This document shows, in pieces, positions 1-5,536 of a stretch of 6,333 nt of DNA. A program made the translations under genes and the position numbers. The notes under the pieces were generated by a model. The model made no database searches and was not told where the DNA came from. It was given only the letters and a program-made list of their open reading frames with translations. Location of the stretch: contig JBJEUF010000005.1 of assembly GCA_051883695.1 (NCBI GenBank), positions 1 to 6,333 on the forward strand, written 5' to 3'. The DNA comes from UBA11524 sp051883695. GTDB lineage: Bacteria; Bacillota; Clostridia; Christensenellales; Aristaeellaceae. Every line of letters begins with the position of its first letter. The first letter of the stretch is position 1.

Positions 1-52
1 TGGTGCCGATGTTTACATGCGGCTTCTTGCGCTCATAGCGTTCCTTAGCCAT
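1..52 (-). CDS. tuf: Elongation factor Tu, N-terminal fragment (cut by window edge)
   Basis: The first 17 codons read MAKERYERKKPHVNIGT, which is the conserved start of bacterial EF-Tu, just ahead of the G1 nucleotide-binding loop that lies outside the window. EF-Tu is the GTPase that brings aminoacyl-tRNA to the ribosomal A site in the cytoplasm. The ATG at 50-52 is preceded by a near-perfect ribosome binding site (AAGGAGGAGA on the minus strand, 58-67) with 8 nt between AGGAGG and the start. The gene lies downstream of tRNA-Gly on the same strand, and both can be read from the promoter at 280-308. Only the first 17 residues are visible, so integrity of the rest cannot be judged. Identification rests on direct recognition of this highly conserved peptide. 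Confidence 0.95.
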   Translation of the reverse strand, partial: MAKERYERKKPHVNIGT

Positions 53-114
53 GGGTATCTCCTCCTTCTAATTACCGGACACGCCTGATGATCGGCGCGC
101 CCCAACGTAAAACT

Positions 115-138
115 GCGGTGTGCCGTTTCGGCAGCCGC
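115..138 (-). promoter_or_regulatory. Hairpin between tRNA-Gly and tuf, possible attenuator or processing site
   Basis: On the minus strand the RNA can fold with GCGG pairing to CCGC, a small internal loop, then TGCCG pairing to CGGCA around an AAA loop. It is followed by AGTTTTACG, a run of only four T. The stem lies between the tRNA 3' end and the tuf start, so it could act as a weak terminator/attenuator or an RNase processing signal separating the tRNA from the mRNA. The short T run makes full termination unlikely. This is inferred from the fold only. Confidence 0.35.
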
Positions 139-164
139 TGCTTTCCGGTTGGTTGATGCGGTGG

Positions 165-238
165 TGGAGCGGGCGATGGGAATCGAACCCACAAGGCCAG
201 CTTGGGAAGCTGGAGTTTTGCCACTAAACTACGCCCGC
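165..238 (-). tRNA. tRNA-Gly (anticodon CCC)
   Basis: The minus strand folds into a full cloverleaf. The acceptor stem is GCGGGCG (238-232) with CGCCCGC (175-169), discriminator U (168) and an encoded CCA (167-165). The anticodon stem CCAGC/GCTGG closes the loop TTCCCAA, giving anticodon CCC, which reads the glycine codon GGG. The T arm is GTGGG-TTCGATT-CCCAT and the D arm includes AGTGGCA. The variable loop is short (CCTT). U at the discriminator position is typical of bacterial tRNA-Gly. The gene sits downstream of a consensus promoter and upstream of tuf; tRNA genes ahead of tuf are a known bacterial arrangement. Confidence 0.96.
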
Positions 239-279
239 ACGTCCCGCATCAAGCCTGACCAGACTTGTAGACATGTCCT

Positions 280-308
280 ATTGTAGCCAAATACGAGCAT
301 TCTGTCAA
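280..308 (-). promoter_or_regulatory. Sigma-A type promoter for tRNA-Gly and tuf
   Basis: Read on the minus strand there is a perfect -35 box TTGACA (308-303), a 17-nt spacer and a -10 box TACAAT (285-280) that differs from consensus at one base. Transcription would start near 273, about 35 nt before the tRNA 5' end. An A5 stretch (325-321) lies upstream and could be a weak UP-type element. It is the strongest promoter match in the window, as expected for a tRNA and EF-Tu operon. Confidence 0.9.
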
Positions 309-380
309 GAGGGTACGCCGTTTTTGCATCACTTTTCTTGTGCACATCGGTCACAACCGTGCCCTGTGATGCCATCCCCG

Positions 381-392
381 ATTGTATACAAT
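381..392. repeat. Perfect 12-bp palindrome ATTGTATACAAT
   Basis: The 12 bases are identical on both strands. The site lies in the 105 bp between the tRNA/tuf promoter and the stop codon of the acyltransferase-like gene. A palindrome of this size could be an operator for a dimeric regulator, or part of the 3' end of the acyltransferase transcript. It has no T run, so it is not a clear terminator. Function is not known. Confidence 0.4.
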
Positions 393-413
393 GCAGGATG
401 ACCGAAAACCGGT

Positions 414-1103
414 TCAGCCATCGAGCTTCTCGCCCCTAAGCCCTGCGGCGAGGACGCGTTCAATCTCCGCCGATTGCTCCTCCTGCGTCCTCTCCGGATC
501 ATACAGGATGGGCTTCGCCACATGGAAGGCGTGTCCGGCCGTGTCGATATGCACGGGATAGAGCCGCAATGCCTTGCCCGTTCTGCGGTGATACACATTG
601 CACAGGTACAGCCACTCCATGTTGATCCAGGTGTGGTGATCCCTGTAGCCGCTGGGCTGCTCGGGGAAAATGACCAGATGATAGCCCTCGTTCAGCGCGG
701 CGATGCTCATGCGGATGGTCGTCACGACGCTGTAGCGGCTGTCCCCCGGCGGATGATAGACCGGAATGGTCGGCGCACTCTTGAGCACCGGCGGAAGGAT
801 GGCGGCGGCAAGATAGGGAATCGTCGCGTTATACAGCGGTTCCAGGCGGCAGCCCGGTTCCCACCAGTAATCCTGCCGGACATAGGCGGGGCAGAATTTG
901 CGATCCATGATGCCCGCGTTGCACCAGGCCTTCACCCGGTCGCAGAGCGGGAAGTTGACGACCATCTGAATCGGGCCCATGGCGCCCACATGATTGCAGA
1001 CGAAGATGCACGGTTCGTCAACGAACGGCTCCTCCCATGTCGTCTGCATTTTCGGCGTCACATGGCGGAAGCCCCATTTCAGGGCATTGAACAGCTTTCC
1101 CAT
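414..1103 (-). CDS. Lysophospholipid acyltransferase-like (PlsC-like) protein, atypical active site
   Basis: The 229-residue product resembles the PlsC/LPLAT family, which moves acyl chains onto lysophospholipids such as 1-acylglycerol-3-phosphate at the inner face of the membrane. What is seen: FVCNHVGAMGP (34-44) at the place of motif I (NHX4D), IPVYHPPGDSR (113-123) in the region of motif II, FPEQPSG (146-152) where FPEG is usual, and LYPVHI (181-186) as a motif-IV-like strand. The motif-I histidine is H38, but the usual aspartate is G43, and FPEG is changed to FPEQ. Catalysis may therefore differ, or the natural substrate may not be a glycerolipid. There is no obvious transmembrane helix. 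The ATG at 1103 has AAGGAG 7 nt upstream (1111-1116). The gene is divergent from the solute-binding-like gene. The family call is fairly sure; the substrate is unknown. Confidence 0.72.
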   Translation of the reverse strand: MGKLFNALKWGFRHVTPKMQTTWEEPFVDEPCIFVCNHVGAMGPIQMVVNFPLCDRVKAWCNAGIMDRKFCPAYVRQDYWWEPGCRLEPLYNATIPYLAAAILPPVLKSAPTIPVYHPPGDSRYSVVTTIRMSIAALNEGYHLVIFPEQPSGYRDHHTWINMEWLYLCNVYHRRTGKALRLYPVHIDTAGHAFHVAKPILYDPERTQEEQSAEIERVLAAGLRGEKLDG

Positions 1104-1153
1104 GCGGATTCTCCTTGGTGATGAATGGGTGCACGACTTATATTAACATATCT

Positions 1154-1170
1154 GATCGCAATTTGCAATC
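1154..1170. repeat. Imperfect inverted repeat in divergent intergenic region
   Basis: GATCGCAA and TTGCAATC flank a single T and are complementary except at one position. The site lies between the divergent acyltransferase-like and solute-binding-like genes, close to AT-rich sequence suited to promoters. It could be an operator acting on one or both genes. No convincing -35/-10 pair could be assigned to either direction. Confidence 0.25.
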
Positions 1171-1233
1171 GTTTCCCGTCCCTGAGCAGTCATGAACCCA
1201 ACGCACCGCGCATACAAATCCACCAAACCGACG

Positions 1234-1239
1234 AAGGAG
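1234..1239 (+). promoter_or_regulatory. Ribosome binding site that fixes the start of the solute-binding-like gene
   Basis: AAGGAG lies 8 nt before the ATG at 1248. The frame is open further upstream to an ATG at 1125, but the peptide from that start lacks a signal-like beginning and no ribosome binding site precedes it. The 1248 start puts the hydrophobic signal segment at the N-terminus. Confidence 0.8.
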
Positions 1240-1247
1240 CTGCCGCC

Positions 1248-2354
1248 ATGAAGCATCCACGCCGACTGCTGATTCCCCTCGCCCTTGCGCTGACCGCCGC
1301 GCTCATGCTGGCGCTGCCTGCCGTTCTGAAGCGGGACAGCAGGGTTCCGGGACTTGAAGGGACGGAGCGCATCCTGCTGCGCATCTGGGTCACCGGCAGC
1401 CCGGGCGGTGCGCAATCCTGGCTGACCGGGCAGCTGAAGGTCTGGGAGAAGCAGCATCCCGGCAACTTGACCTACCTGCGCGCGGTCAGCCCGGACGCCC
1501 TCGCGGCGCCTGACGCCGTCCTGCCGGACATCGTCCTGTACCTGCCCGGCGATATCGCCCGGCCGCAGGAGCTGTTCGCCCCGCTCTCCGGCAGCCTGAC
1601 CGCCCGGGAGGAGCTGCTGCGGGCCGGGCGGTGGAAGGGAACATCCTACGGCCTGCCGCTGTGCTGGGGCGCATGGGTCATGGCCATCGACAGCGCGCTG
1701 GAGCCCGGCAGCGCCGCCACGCCCGCGCCCACGACGTTGCTGGGCAGGCCTGCCGCCACCGCCGTCCCCGACGCGACGCCGCCCGGGTATCCCTCCGCCG
1801 CGGCGGAAGCCGACTGTCCCCTGCAATCCCCCGGGGGCGCCGCCCTTCTTTCGATGCTCTGCATCCTCCGGGATGACGAGCGCCCGCCCCTGCCGGAAAA
1901 CTTCGCCCAGCTGACCGCCGCCGAGGTCTACAGCGCCTTCCAGTCCCACGGCTGCGCCACCGCCATGCTGACCACCGGACAGGCGACCGCCTTCACAGCC
2001 CTGACGAGCGCAGGCAAGGGCTTTGCCTTCCGCATCATGGTTCCCGGCGAAATCGTGACGGATCAGGTGTGGATGGCAAGCCTCACCCCGGACGCGCCGC
2101 CGCAAGCCGCCGCGCTGCTTGCCTTTCTGACCTCCGCCGAAGCCCAGCAGGTCCTCGCCGCGCAGGGGCTGCATACCGTGCGCGACGACCTGACGCTCTA
2201 CGCAGCGGGCTTTTCCGCGGAGGTCGAGCAGGCGGCCCGATACGCGCTCTCCGCCGTCAACGCCTACCTTCCGCTCCAGGAGGTGCAGTCCGCCGCATGG
2301 CAGGCGCTGCAGGGCACCCTCGGCTTTTCCGAGGCGCTGCTTCCCCTGCTGTGA
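1248..2354 (+). CDS. Extracellular solute-binding protein-like, membrane-anchored or secreted, non-lipoprotein
   Basis: The 368-residue product starts with positive residues (KHPRR) and a hydrophobic stretch (7-27), a signal peptide or N-terminal membrane anchor. The remainder resembles family 1 ABC-transporter solute-binding proteins: a first beta strand (ILLRIWVTG, 42-50), an LPDIVLYLPG strand (92-101), YGLPLCWGAWVMAID (134-148), which matches the conserved GLP...G...Y/N region of sugar binders, and a C-terminal AALLAFLTSAEAQQVLA helix pair (288-304) typical of the fold. There is no lipobox cysteine, unusual for a Gram-positive binding protein. Residues 152-190 form a Pro/Ala/Thr-rich stretch that may be a flexible insert. 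No permease or ATPase gene is adjacent, so a transport role is uncertain; it may sense a ligand or act in the envelope. The length is somewhat short for the family (usually 400 or more). The next gene starts 66 nt downstream with no clear terminator between. Confidence 0.65.
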   Translation: MKHPRRLLIPLALALTAALMLALPAVLKRDSRVPGLEGTERILLRIWVTGSPGGAQSWLTGQLKVWEKQHPGNLTYLRAVSPDALAAPDAVLPDIVLYLPGDIARPQELFAPLSGSLTAREELLRAGRWKGTSYGLPLCWGAWVMAIDSALEPGSAATPAPTTLLGRPAATAVPDATPPGYPSAAAEADCPLQSPGGAALLSMLCILRDDERPPLPENFAQLTAAEVYSAFQSHGCATAMLTTGQATAFTALTSAGKGFAFRIMVPGEIVTDQVWMASLTPDAPPQAAALLAFLTSAEAQQVLAAQGLHTVRDDLTLYAAGFSAEVEQAARYALSAVNAYLPLQEVQSAAWQALQGTLGFSEALLPLL

Positions 2355-2420
2355 CGCGCATAAACTGCGCCGTGCAGGGTCAACCTACAAGCACATCAAC
2401 AGGCAAAGGAGTCATGAGCC

Positions 2421-3360
2421 ATGGAAAGTCAAGCCCGTATTCATAGCCGCTCCGGCTGGCAGGACAGCGAAACAGACCGCCTCTTCACCGCCGTCCGGGA
2501 AGCCAACGCATCCGGCGTTCCGCTCCGCACCGTCTTTGAGACGCTCTCCGACGATCTGGGCCGCAAGCCCAACAGCATCCGCAACTATTATTACGCCTGC
2601 CTGCGGGAAAACCCCGAAGCGGCGCCGCGCACACCGGCCTTCACAGCCTTCACCCCGGAGGAAACGCACCAGCTGCTCCGCGAGGTGCTGATGGCCCGCG
2701 GACGCGGCATGTCCGTTCGCGCCTGCGTGATGCAGATGGCCGGCGGTTCCCACAGCCGGATGCTGCGCTATCAGAACAAGTACCGCACCATCCTCAAGCA
2801 CCGTCCGGAGATGATCGCCGAGGTCTGCGAGGAGCTGCGCCGCGAGGGGCTTCCCTTCCCGGCCGCGCCGCAGGTTCCCCGGATGGATCACGCCGATTCC
2901 GCCTTCTGCGATCCCGAGGACGCAGCCGCCGCCCGGCTGATGGCCCAGCCCTGCGTCCACCACATGCTTGAGGNNNNNNNNNNNNNNNNNNNNNNNNNNN
3001 NNNNNNNNNNNNNNNNNNNNNNNNNNNNNNNNNNNNNNNNNNNNNNNNNNNNNNNNNNNNNNNNNNNNNNNNNGGCTGATGGCCCAGCCCTGCGTCCACC
3101 ACATGCTTGAGGGCCTCAAGGAGCTGCTGCGCCGCGCCGCCCGTGCCGAGGAGAGCGCCGAGCTCCAGCGCACCGTCGACCGGCAGAAGGTGCAGTTCGA
3201 CCTCCAGCGCCTCGCGTGGGAGAAGGAGTATGACCGGTGCGTCGATTGTCTCCGGCGTGCCTGCGACGCGCTGTCCCGGCGCGCCGCCCCGGAGGACGCG
3301 GAGACCCAGGCCATTCTGACAGACGCGGGCACGCTGCTGTCCGATCAGGCGCTGTCCTGA
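2421..3360 (+). CDS. Myb/SANT-like (RsfA-type) DNA-binding regulator with two tandem repeats, interrupted by assembly gap
   Basis: Probably a transcription regulator acting in the cytoplasm. Removing the 100 N and one of the two identical 39-base edges gives an 801-nt gene (266 residues) in one frame; as written, the span is not a multiple of three. Repeat 1 (about 13-62) has W13, E17-T18, L21, V25, G32, R36 and the helix RKPNSIRNYYY (48-58), like the Myb-type domain of RsfA-related regulators of Firmicutes. Repeat 2 (about 77-122) aligns at a fixed 64-residue offset (F77, E81-T82, L85, V89, A92, G96, R100). The C-terminal part (about 185-240) is charged and helical, a likely coiled coil for dimerisation. 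The start at 2421 has AAAGGAG (2405-2411) 9 nt upstream; an ATG at 2414 is out of frame and too near it. RsfA controls prespore genes in Bacillus, but a sporulation role here is only a guess. It may share a transcript with the gene before it. Confidence 0.72.
2935..2973 (+). repeat. 39-base copy at the left edge of the gap
   Basis: The 39 bases from GGCTGATGG to CTTGAGG directly before the N block are identical to the 39 bases directly after it (3074-3112). This is the pattern left when two contigs share a short end overlap that the assembler did not join. Confidence 0.9.
2974..3073. other. Assembly gap, exactly 100 N
   Basis: The block is exactly 100 unknown bases, a conventional length for a scaffold gap of unknown size. 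It is flanked by identical 39-base sequences, and collapsing them restores a single open frame. The real missing sequence is therefore probably zero. The alternative is a true tandem duplication that the assembler could not resolve. Confidence 0.97.
3074..3112 (+). repeat. 39-base copy at the right edge of the gap
   Basis: Identical to 2935-2973. It encodes LMAQPCVHHMLE in the same frame as the left copy, and the frame continues into the C-terminal helical part of the regulator. Confidence 0.9.
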
Positions 3361-3390
3361 GTCCTGTGCGCATTGCCGAAAACGGAGTTG

Positions 3391-3420
3391 CCCCCGGCAG
3401 GCTATGAAGCCCGCCGGGGG
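3391..3420. terminator. Bidirectional hairpin between convergent genes
   Basis: A 13-bp stem (3391-3403 with 3408-3420) with one mismatch closes the four-base loop ATGA. The stem is very GC-rich (CCCCCGGC...GCCGGGGG). It lies 30 nt after the stop of the Myb-like gene and 22 nt after the stop of the convergent SEC-C gene, so it can serve both. The T tracts are weak on both sides (CCGTTTTCGG on the minus strand a little further on, TATCCTGTTG on the plus strand), so strength depends mainly on the stem. Confidence 0.75.
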
Positions 3421-3442
3421 TATCCTGTTGCCGCCGCAGCGG

Positions 3443-4537
3443 TCAGTTCATCCGCCGTCCGCAGCACTGCTTGTACTTTTTGCCGCTGCCGCAGGGACAG
3501 GGATCATTGCGTCCGGGCAGCTTTGGCGCTTTGCCGCCCTTCAGCAGCTTCACCATTTCATCCGGGCTGTGTCCCTTGTTGTTCCATTGCGGAATCCGGT
3601 TCATCGTCTCCATCAGCAGCTTCATGCCCCGATCCGTATCCTTCTTGTCCCGCGGCCGAACAGTATCCAGCACGCATTCGATAGCTTCGTCCTGATCGTT
3701 GTTCTGGATCAGGAACACCATGGCATCCAGCGTATCCCTCAGGTCTTCATCCGTCATGTTCCACCGGTTCCACATCCATTCCTCCAGCTCCTGATACACC
3801 TTCGGGTACCCGGGGATGCCCATCAGCCGGACGGAGCGCACCAGCTCATCCGTCGTCAGCTCCGGATAGTCCAGCTTTGCGACCTGCGGCTCACGCAGAC
3901 GCGCCAGCAGCTCCTCCGGCTCCATCACATCCTCATGAACGATCCAGGGCGTGTGGGTCTCGTGATCCGTATACAGGCAATCAATGCCCTCCCTGCCGAA
4001 CAGGATCGCGCCGCACAGACTGTACATTCCCTCATAGATGTCCTGCGGCTGATCCGGCATCCTTGCGATCTTGTTCAACAGCGTTTCCGCGGGCATCATG
4101 CCCGTATACAGGAGCCAGCCCTTCATCTCATCATAGAGGATGTCATTGATATCGAGCTCATAGAGCAACTCGTCGTCCGGCTGCATCAGCTTCAGCGCTT
4201 CCTCGCTCAGCTTCCACGAATGCGGATCCCGCCAGGCCTGCCCGTACCGCTCCAGAACCTTCAGCGCGTTATACAGATTTTCGCTGTTGTTCGCTTCAAC
4301 GATCGACACGCTCGTCCGGCCACCCTCCAGCGTCCTGCTCAGCGCCATGTATTCCTCCTGACGCATCTGCAGCACGAGGTTCGTGTAGCATTCAGGCAAT
4401 TCCTCTTCAATCTGCGCTGCCCACTCTGCTTTCGTGCCATCCGGCTTCGGCGGGGTCATCCCCATGCGAAATGCCGTGTCCATCAGTTCATTCTTCGTTT
4501 GCTTCATCAGCCGTTCCCGGATCGTCTTTGCTGCCAT
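3443..4537 (-). CDS. SEC-C metal-binding domain protein of unknown function
   Basis: The 364-residue protein ends in a textbook SEC-C motif: GRNDPCPCGSGKKYKQCC with C347, C349, C358 and C359 (CXCX8CC), which binds zinc. In SecA this domain sits at the C-terminus and contacts SecB and the ribosome, but many other proteins carry it and their roles are unknown. Residues about 11-50 (KQTKNELMDTAFRMGMTPP, then a KAEW helix) resemble a Rho N-terminal/SAP-like fold; this is inferred by eye. The middle is acidic, mostly helical and has no motif I recognise. There is no signal peptide or membrane segment, so it is cytoplasmic. The start at 4537 is chosen because AGGAG lies 8 nt upstream; the ATG at 4543 is only 2 nt from it, and the GTG at 4546 overlaps it. 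It is convergent with the Myb-like gene and divergent from the TIM barrel gene. Confidence 0.85.
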   Translation of the reverse strand: MAAKTIRERLMKQTKNELMDTAFRMGMTPPKPDGTKAEWAAQIEEELPECYTNLVLQMRQEEYMALSRTLEGGRTSVSIVEANNSENLYNALKVLERYGQAWRDPHSWKLSEEALKLMQPDDELLYELDINDILYDEMKGWLLYTGMMPAETLLNKIARMPDQPQDIYEGMYSLCGAILFGREGIDCLYTDHETHTPWIVHEDVMEPEELLARLREPQVAKLDYPELTTDELVRSVRLMGIPGYPKVYQELEEWMWNRWNMTDEDLRDTLDAMVFLIQNNDQDEAIECVLDTVRPRDKKDTDRGMKLLMETMNRIPQWNNKGHSPDEMVKLLKGGKAPKLPGRNDPCPCGSGKKYKQCCGRRMN

Positions 4538-4545
4538 GTGCATCA

Positions 4546-4553
4546 CTCCTCTT
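4546..4553 (-). promoter_or_regulatory. Ribosome binding site that decides the SEC-C gene start
   Basis: On the minus strand AAGAGGAG is followed by TGATGCACATG. Only the second ATG (4537) has a normal spacing of 8 nt, so the protein should begin MAAKTIRE. Confidence 0.75.
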
Positions 4554-4609
4554 TAGCAATATTCGCTGACGATCGTTATTTTCCTCTATCCAAATCCAGA
4601 TAATTGCGA

Positions 4610-4615
4610 TATAAT
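4610..4615 (+). promoter_or_regulatory. -10 box of the TIM barrel/TtcA-like operon
   Basis: A perfect TATAAT lies 33 nt before the start codon, in the AT-rich divergent intergenic region. No good -35 box is seen 16-18 nt upstream (around 4586-4593), so it may need an activator or be weak. Transcription would begin near 4622, leaving a leader of about 27 nt. The box also rules out translation from the in-frame TTG at 4604. Confidence 0.6.
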
Positions 4616-4633
4616 GGCAGTACCATGAACATT

Positions 4634-4640
4634 AGGGAGG
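4634..4640 (+). promoter_or_regulatory. Ribosome binding site that fixes the TIM barrel gene start
   Basis: AGGGAGG lies 8 nt before the ATG at 4649. The earlier in-frame ATG at 4625 has no such site and lies right by the predicted transcript start. Confidence 0.85.
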
Positions 4641-4648
4641 AAACGACC

Positions 4649-5536
4649 ATGAACATCGGCATCCGCCTTCACGATACTGCCGGAACAACCCTGTCCGAGC
4701 ACCTCGCCGCCGCTAAGGCGCAGGGGTTCACCTGCGTGCACATCGCCATGAGCAAGGTGATTCCCGGCTTCAGGATGGCGGACGCGCCCGCGCTGCTGAC
4801 CGACGAGCTGGCGGACGAGGTGCGTTCCCTGCTGGAAGCCAACGGCCAGACCTGCGTGCTGCTGGGCTGCTATCTGAACCTGTGCAGTCCCGATCTGGAG
4901 AGCCACGCGAAAACCGTCGAAATCTACCGGGCGCATCTGCACTTCGCCAAGCGGATGGGCGCGCTGCTGGTCGGCACGGAAACCGGTGCGCCCAACACCG
5001 GCTACAAGACCTGCCCCGAGTGCTACACGGAGGAAGCCCTGCAGCTTTTCATCGACCGCGCCACGCCCGTGGTCCGCTACGCTGAGGAGGTCGGGCAGCT
5101 CTTCGCCATCGAGCCGGTGATCCGCCACATCGTCTCCACGCCCGAGCGCTGCGAACGGGTGCTGCAATCCATCGGCTCCCCGAACCTGCGCGTGATCCTT
5201 GACGCCGTGAACCTGCTGGGCGAAGCGAACGTCGCCGAGGCCGGCGTCATCATTGCGGACGGCATCGCGCGCCTTGGCGACAGGGTTTCCCTGCTGCACA
5301 TGAAGGACTACATTCCCTACGCCACCCAGCGGGGTCAGGCTGTGAAGGCTTCCACGCCCAACACGGACGTATTCTCCAACCTCGTTTCCTGCGCCTGCGG
5401 CACGGGCGATATGGACTACGCGCCGCTCCTGACGCTGGCAAAGCGTCAGAATCTGCCCATGACGCTGGAAAACACCAACCCGGACAACGCGGTCGCTGCC
5501 CGGCTGCATCTGGAAAACATAGGAGCGCGTCTGTAA
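4649..5536 (+). CDS. Xylose-isomerase-like TIM barrel protein (sugar phosphate isomerase/epimerase family)
   Basis: The 295-residue product has the layout of the AP-endonuclease-2/xylose-isomerase-like TIM barrel family, whose members use a divalent metal to isomerise or epimerise sugars and related polyols in the cytoplasm. Visible elements: the first strand NIGIRLHD (2-9), GTETGAPN (109-116), the strand ending in E155 (FAIEP), D185 (VILDAVN), H217 (LLHMKD) and E274 (MTLENTN). The E/D/H/E set at strand ends is the usual metal-binding pattern of the family. Length is normal (about 270-300). Substrate cannot be read from sequence; an inositol or keto-sugar type is possible. The stop codon overlaps the next start (TAATG), so it is co-transcribed and probably translationally coupled with the TtcA-like gene. 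It lies 111 nt from the divergent SEC-C gene, with a TATAAT box between. Confidence 0.85.
   Translation: MNIGIRLHDTAGTTLSEHLAAAKAQGFTCVHIAMSKVIPGFRMADAPALLTDELADEVRSLLEANGQTCVLLGCYLNLCSPDLESHAKTVEIYRAHLHFAKRMGALLVGTETGAPNTGYKTCPECYTEEALQLFIDRATPVVRYAEEVGQLFAIEPVIRHIVSTPERCERVLQSIGSPNLRVILDAVNLLGEANVAEAGVIIADGIARLGDRVSLLHMKDYIPYATQRGQAVKASTPNTDVFSNLVSCACGTGDMDYAPLLTLAKRQNLPMTLENTNPDNAVAARLHLENIGARL
5521..5525 (+). promoter_or_regulatory. Ribosome binding site of the TtcA-like gene, inside the end of the TIM barrel gene
   Basis: AGGAG lies 10 nt before the ATG at 5536. The second in-frame ATG (5542) is 16 nt away, so the first is preferred. The position suggests translational coupling through the TAATG junction. 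Confidence 0.65.

Noticed and set aside
474..1121. A 215-codon plus-strand open frame opposite the acyltransferase-like gene
   Set aside because: No ribosome binding site or domain; the minus strand shows family motifs and a good start.
1125..1247. A 41-residue N-terminal extension of the solute-binding-like protein from an upstream ATG
   Set aside because: No ribosome binding site before it, and it would bury the signal segment; the ATG at 1248 has AAGGAG at 8 nt.
1143..2174. A 343-codon minus-strand open frame opposite the solute-binding-like gene
   Set aside because: Low-complexity Gly/Arg-rich product typical of an antisense frame in high-GC DNA, with no supported start.
2355..2375. Short inverted repeat GCGCA/TGCGC after the solute-binding-like gene as a terminator
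   Set aside because: Only five base pairs and no T run, so not supported as a terminator.
2935..3112. A real tandem repeat or CRISPR-like repeat pair around the N block
   Set aside because: Only two copies, each exactly at a gap edge and both coding in the same frame; a contig overlap explains this better.
3404..4603. A 399-codon plus-strand open frame, longer than the SEC-C gene on the other strand
   Set aside because: It is an antisense shadow. The minus strand ends in an unmistakable SEC-C motif and has a proper ribosome binding site, while this frame has no recognisable domain.
4586..5509. A 307-codon minus-strand open frame opposite the TIM barrel gene
   Set aside because: No motif; the plus strand carries clear metal-binding family motifs, a ribosome binding site and a coupled downstream gene.
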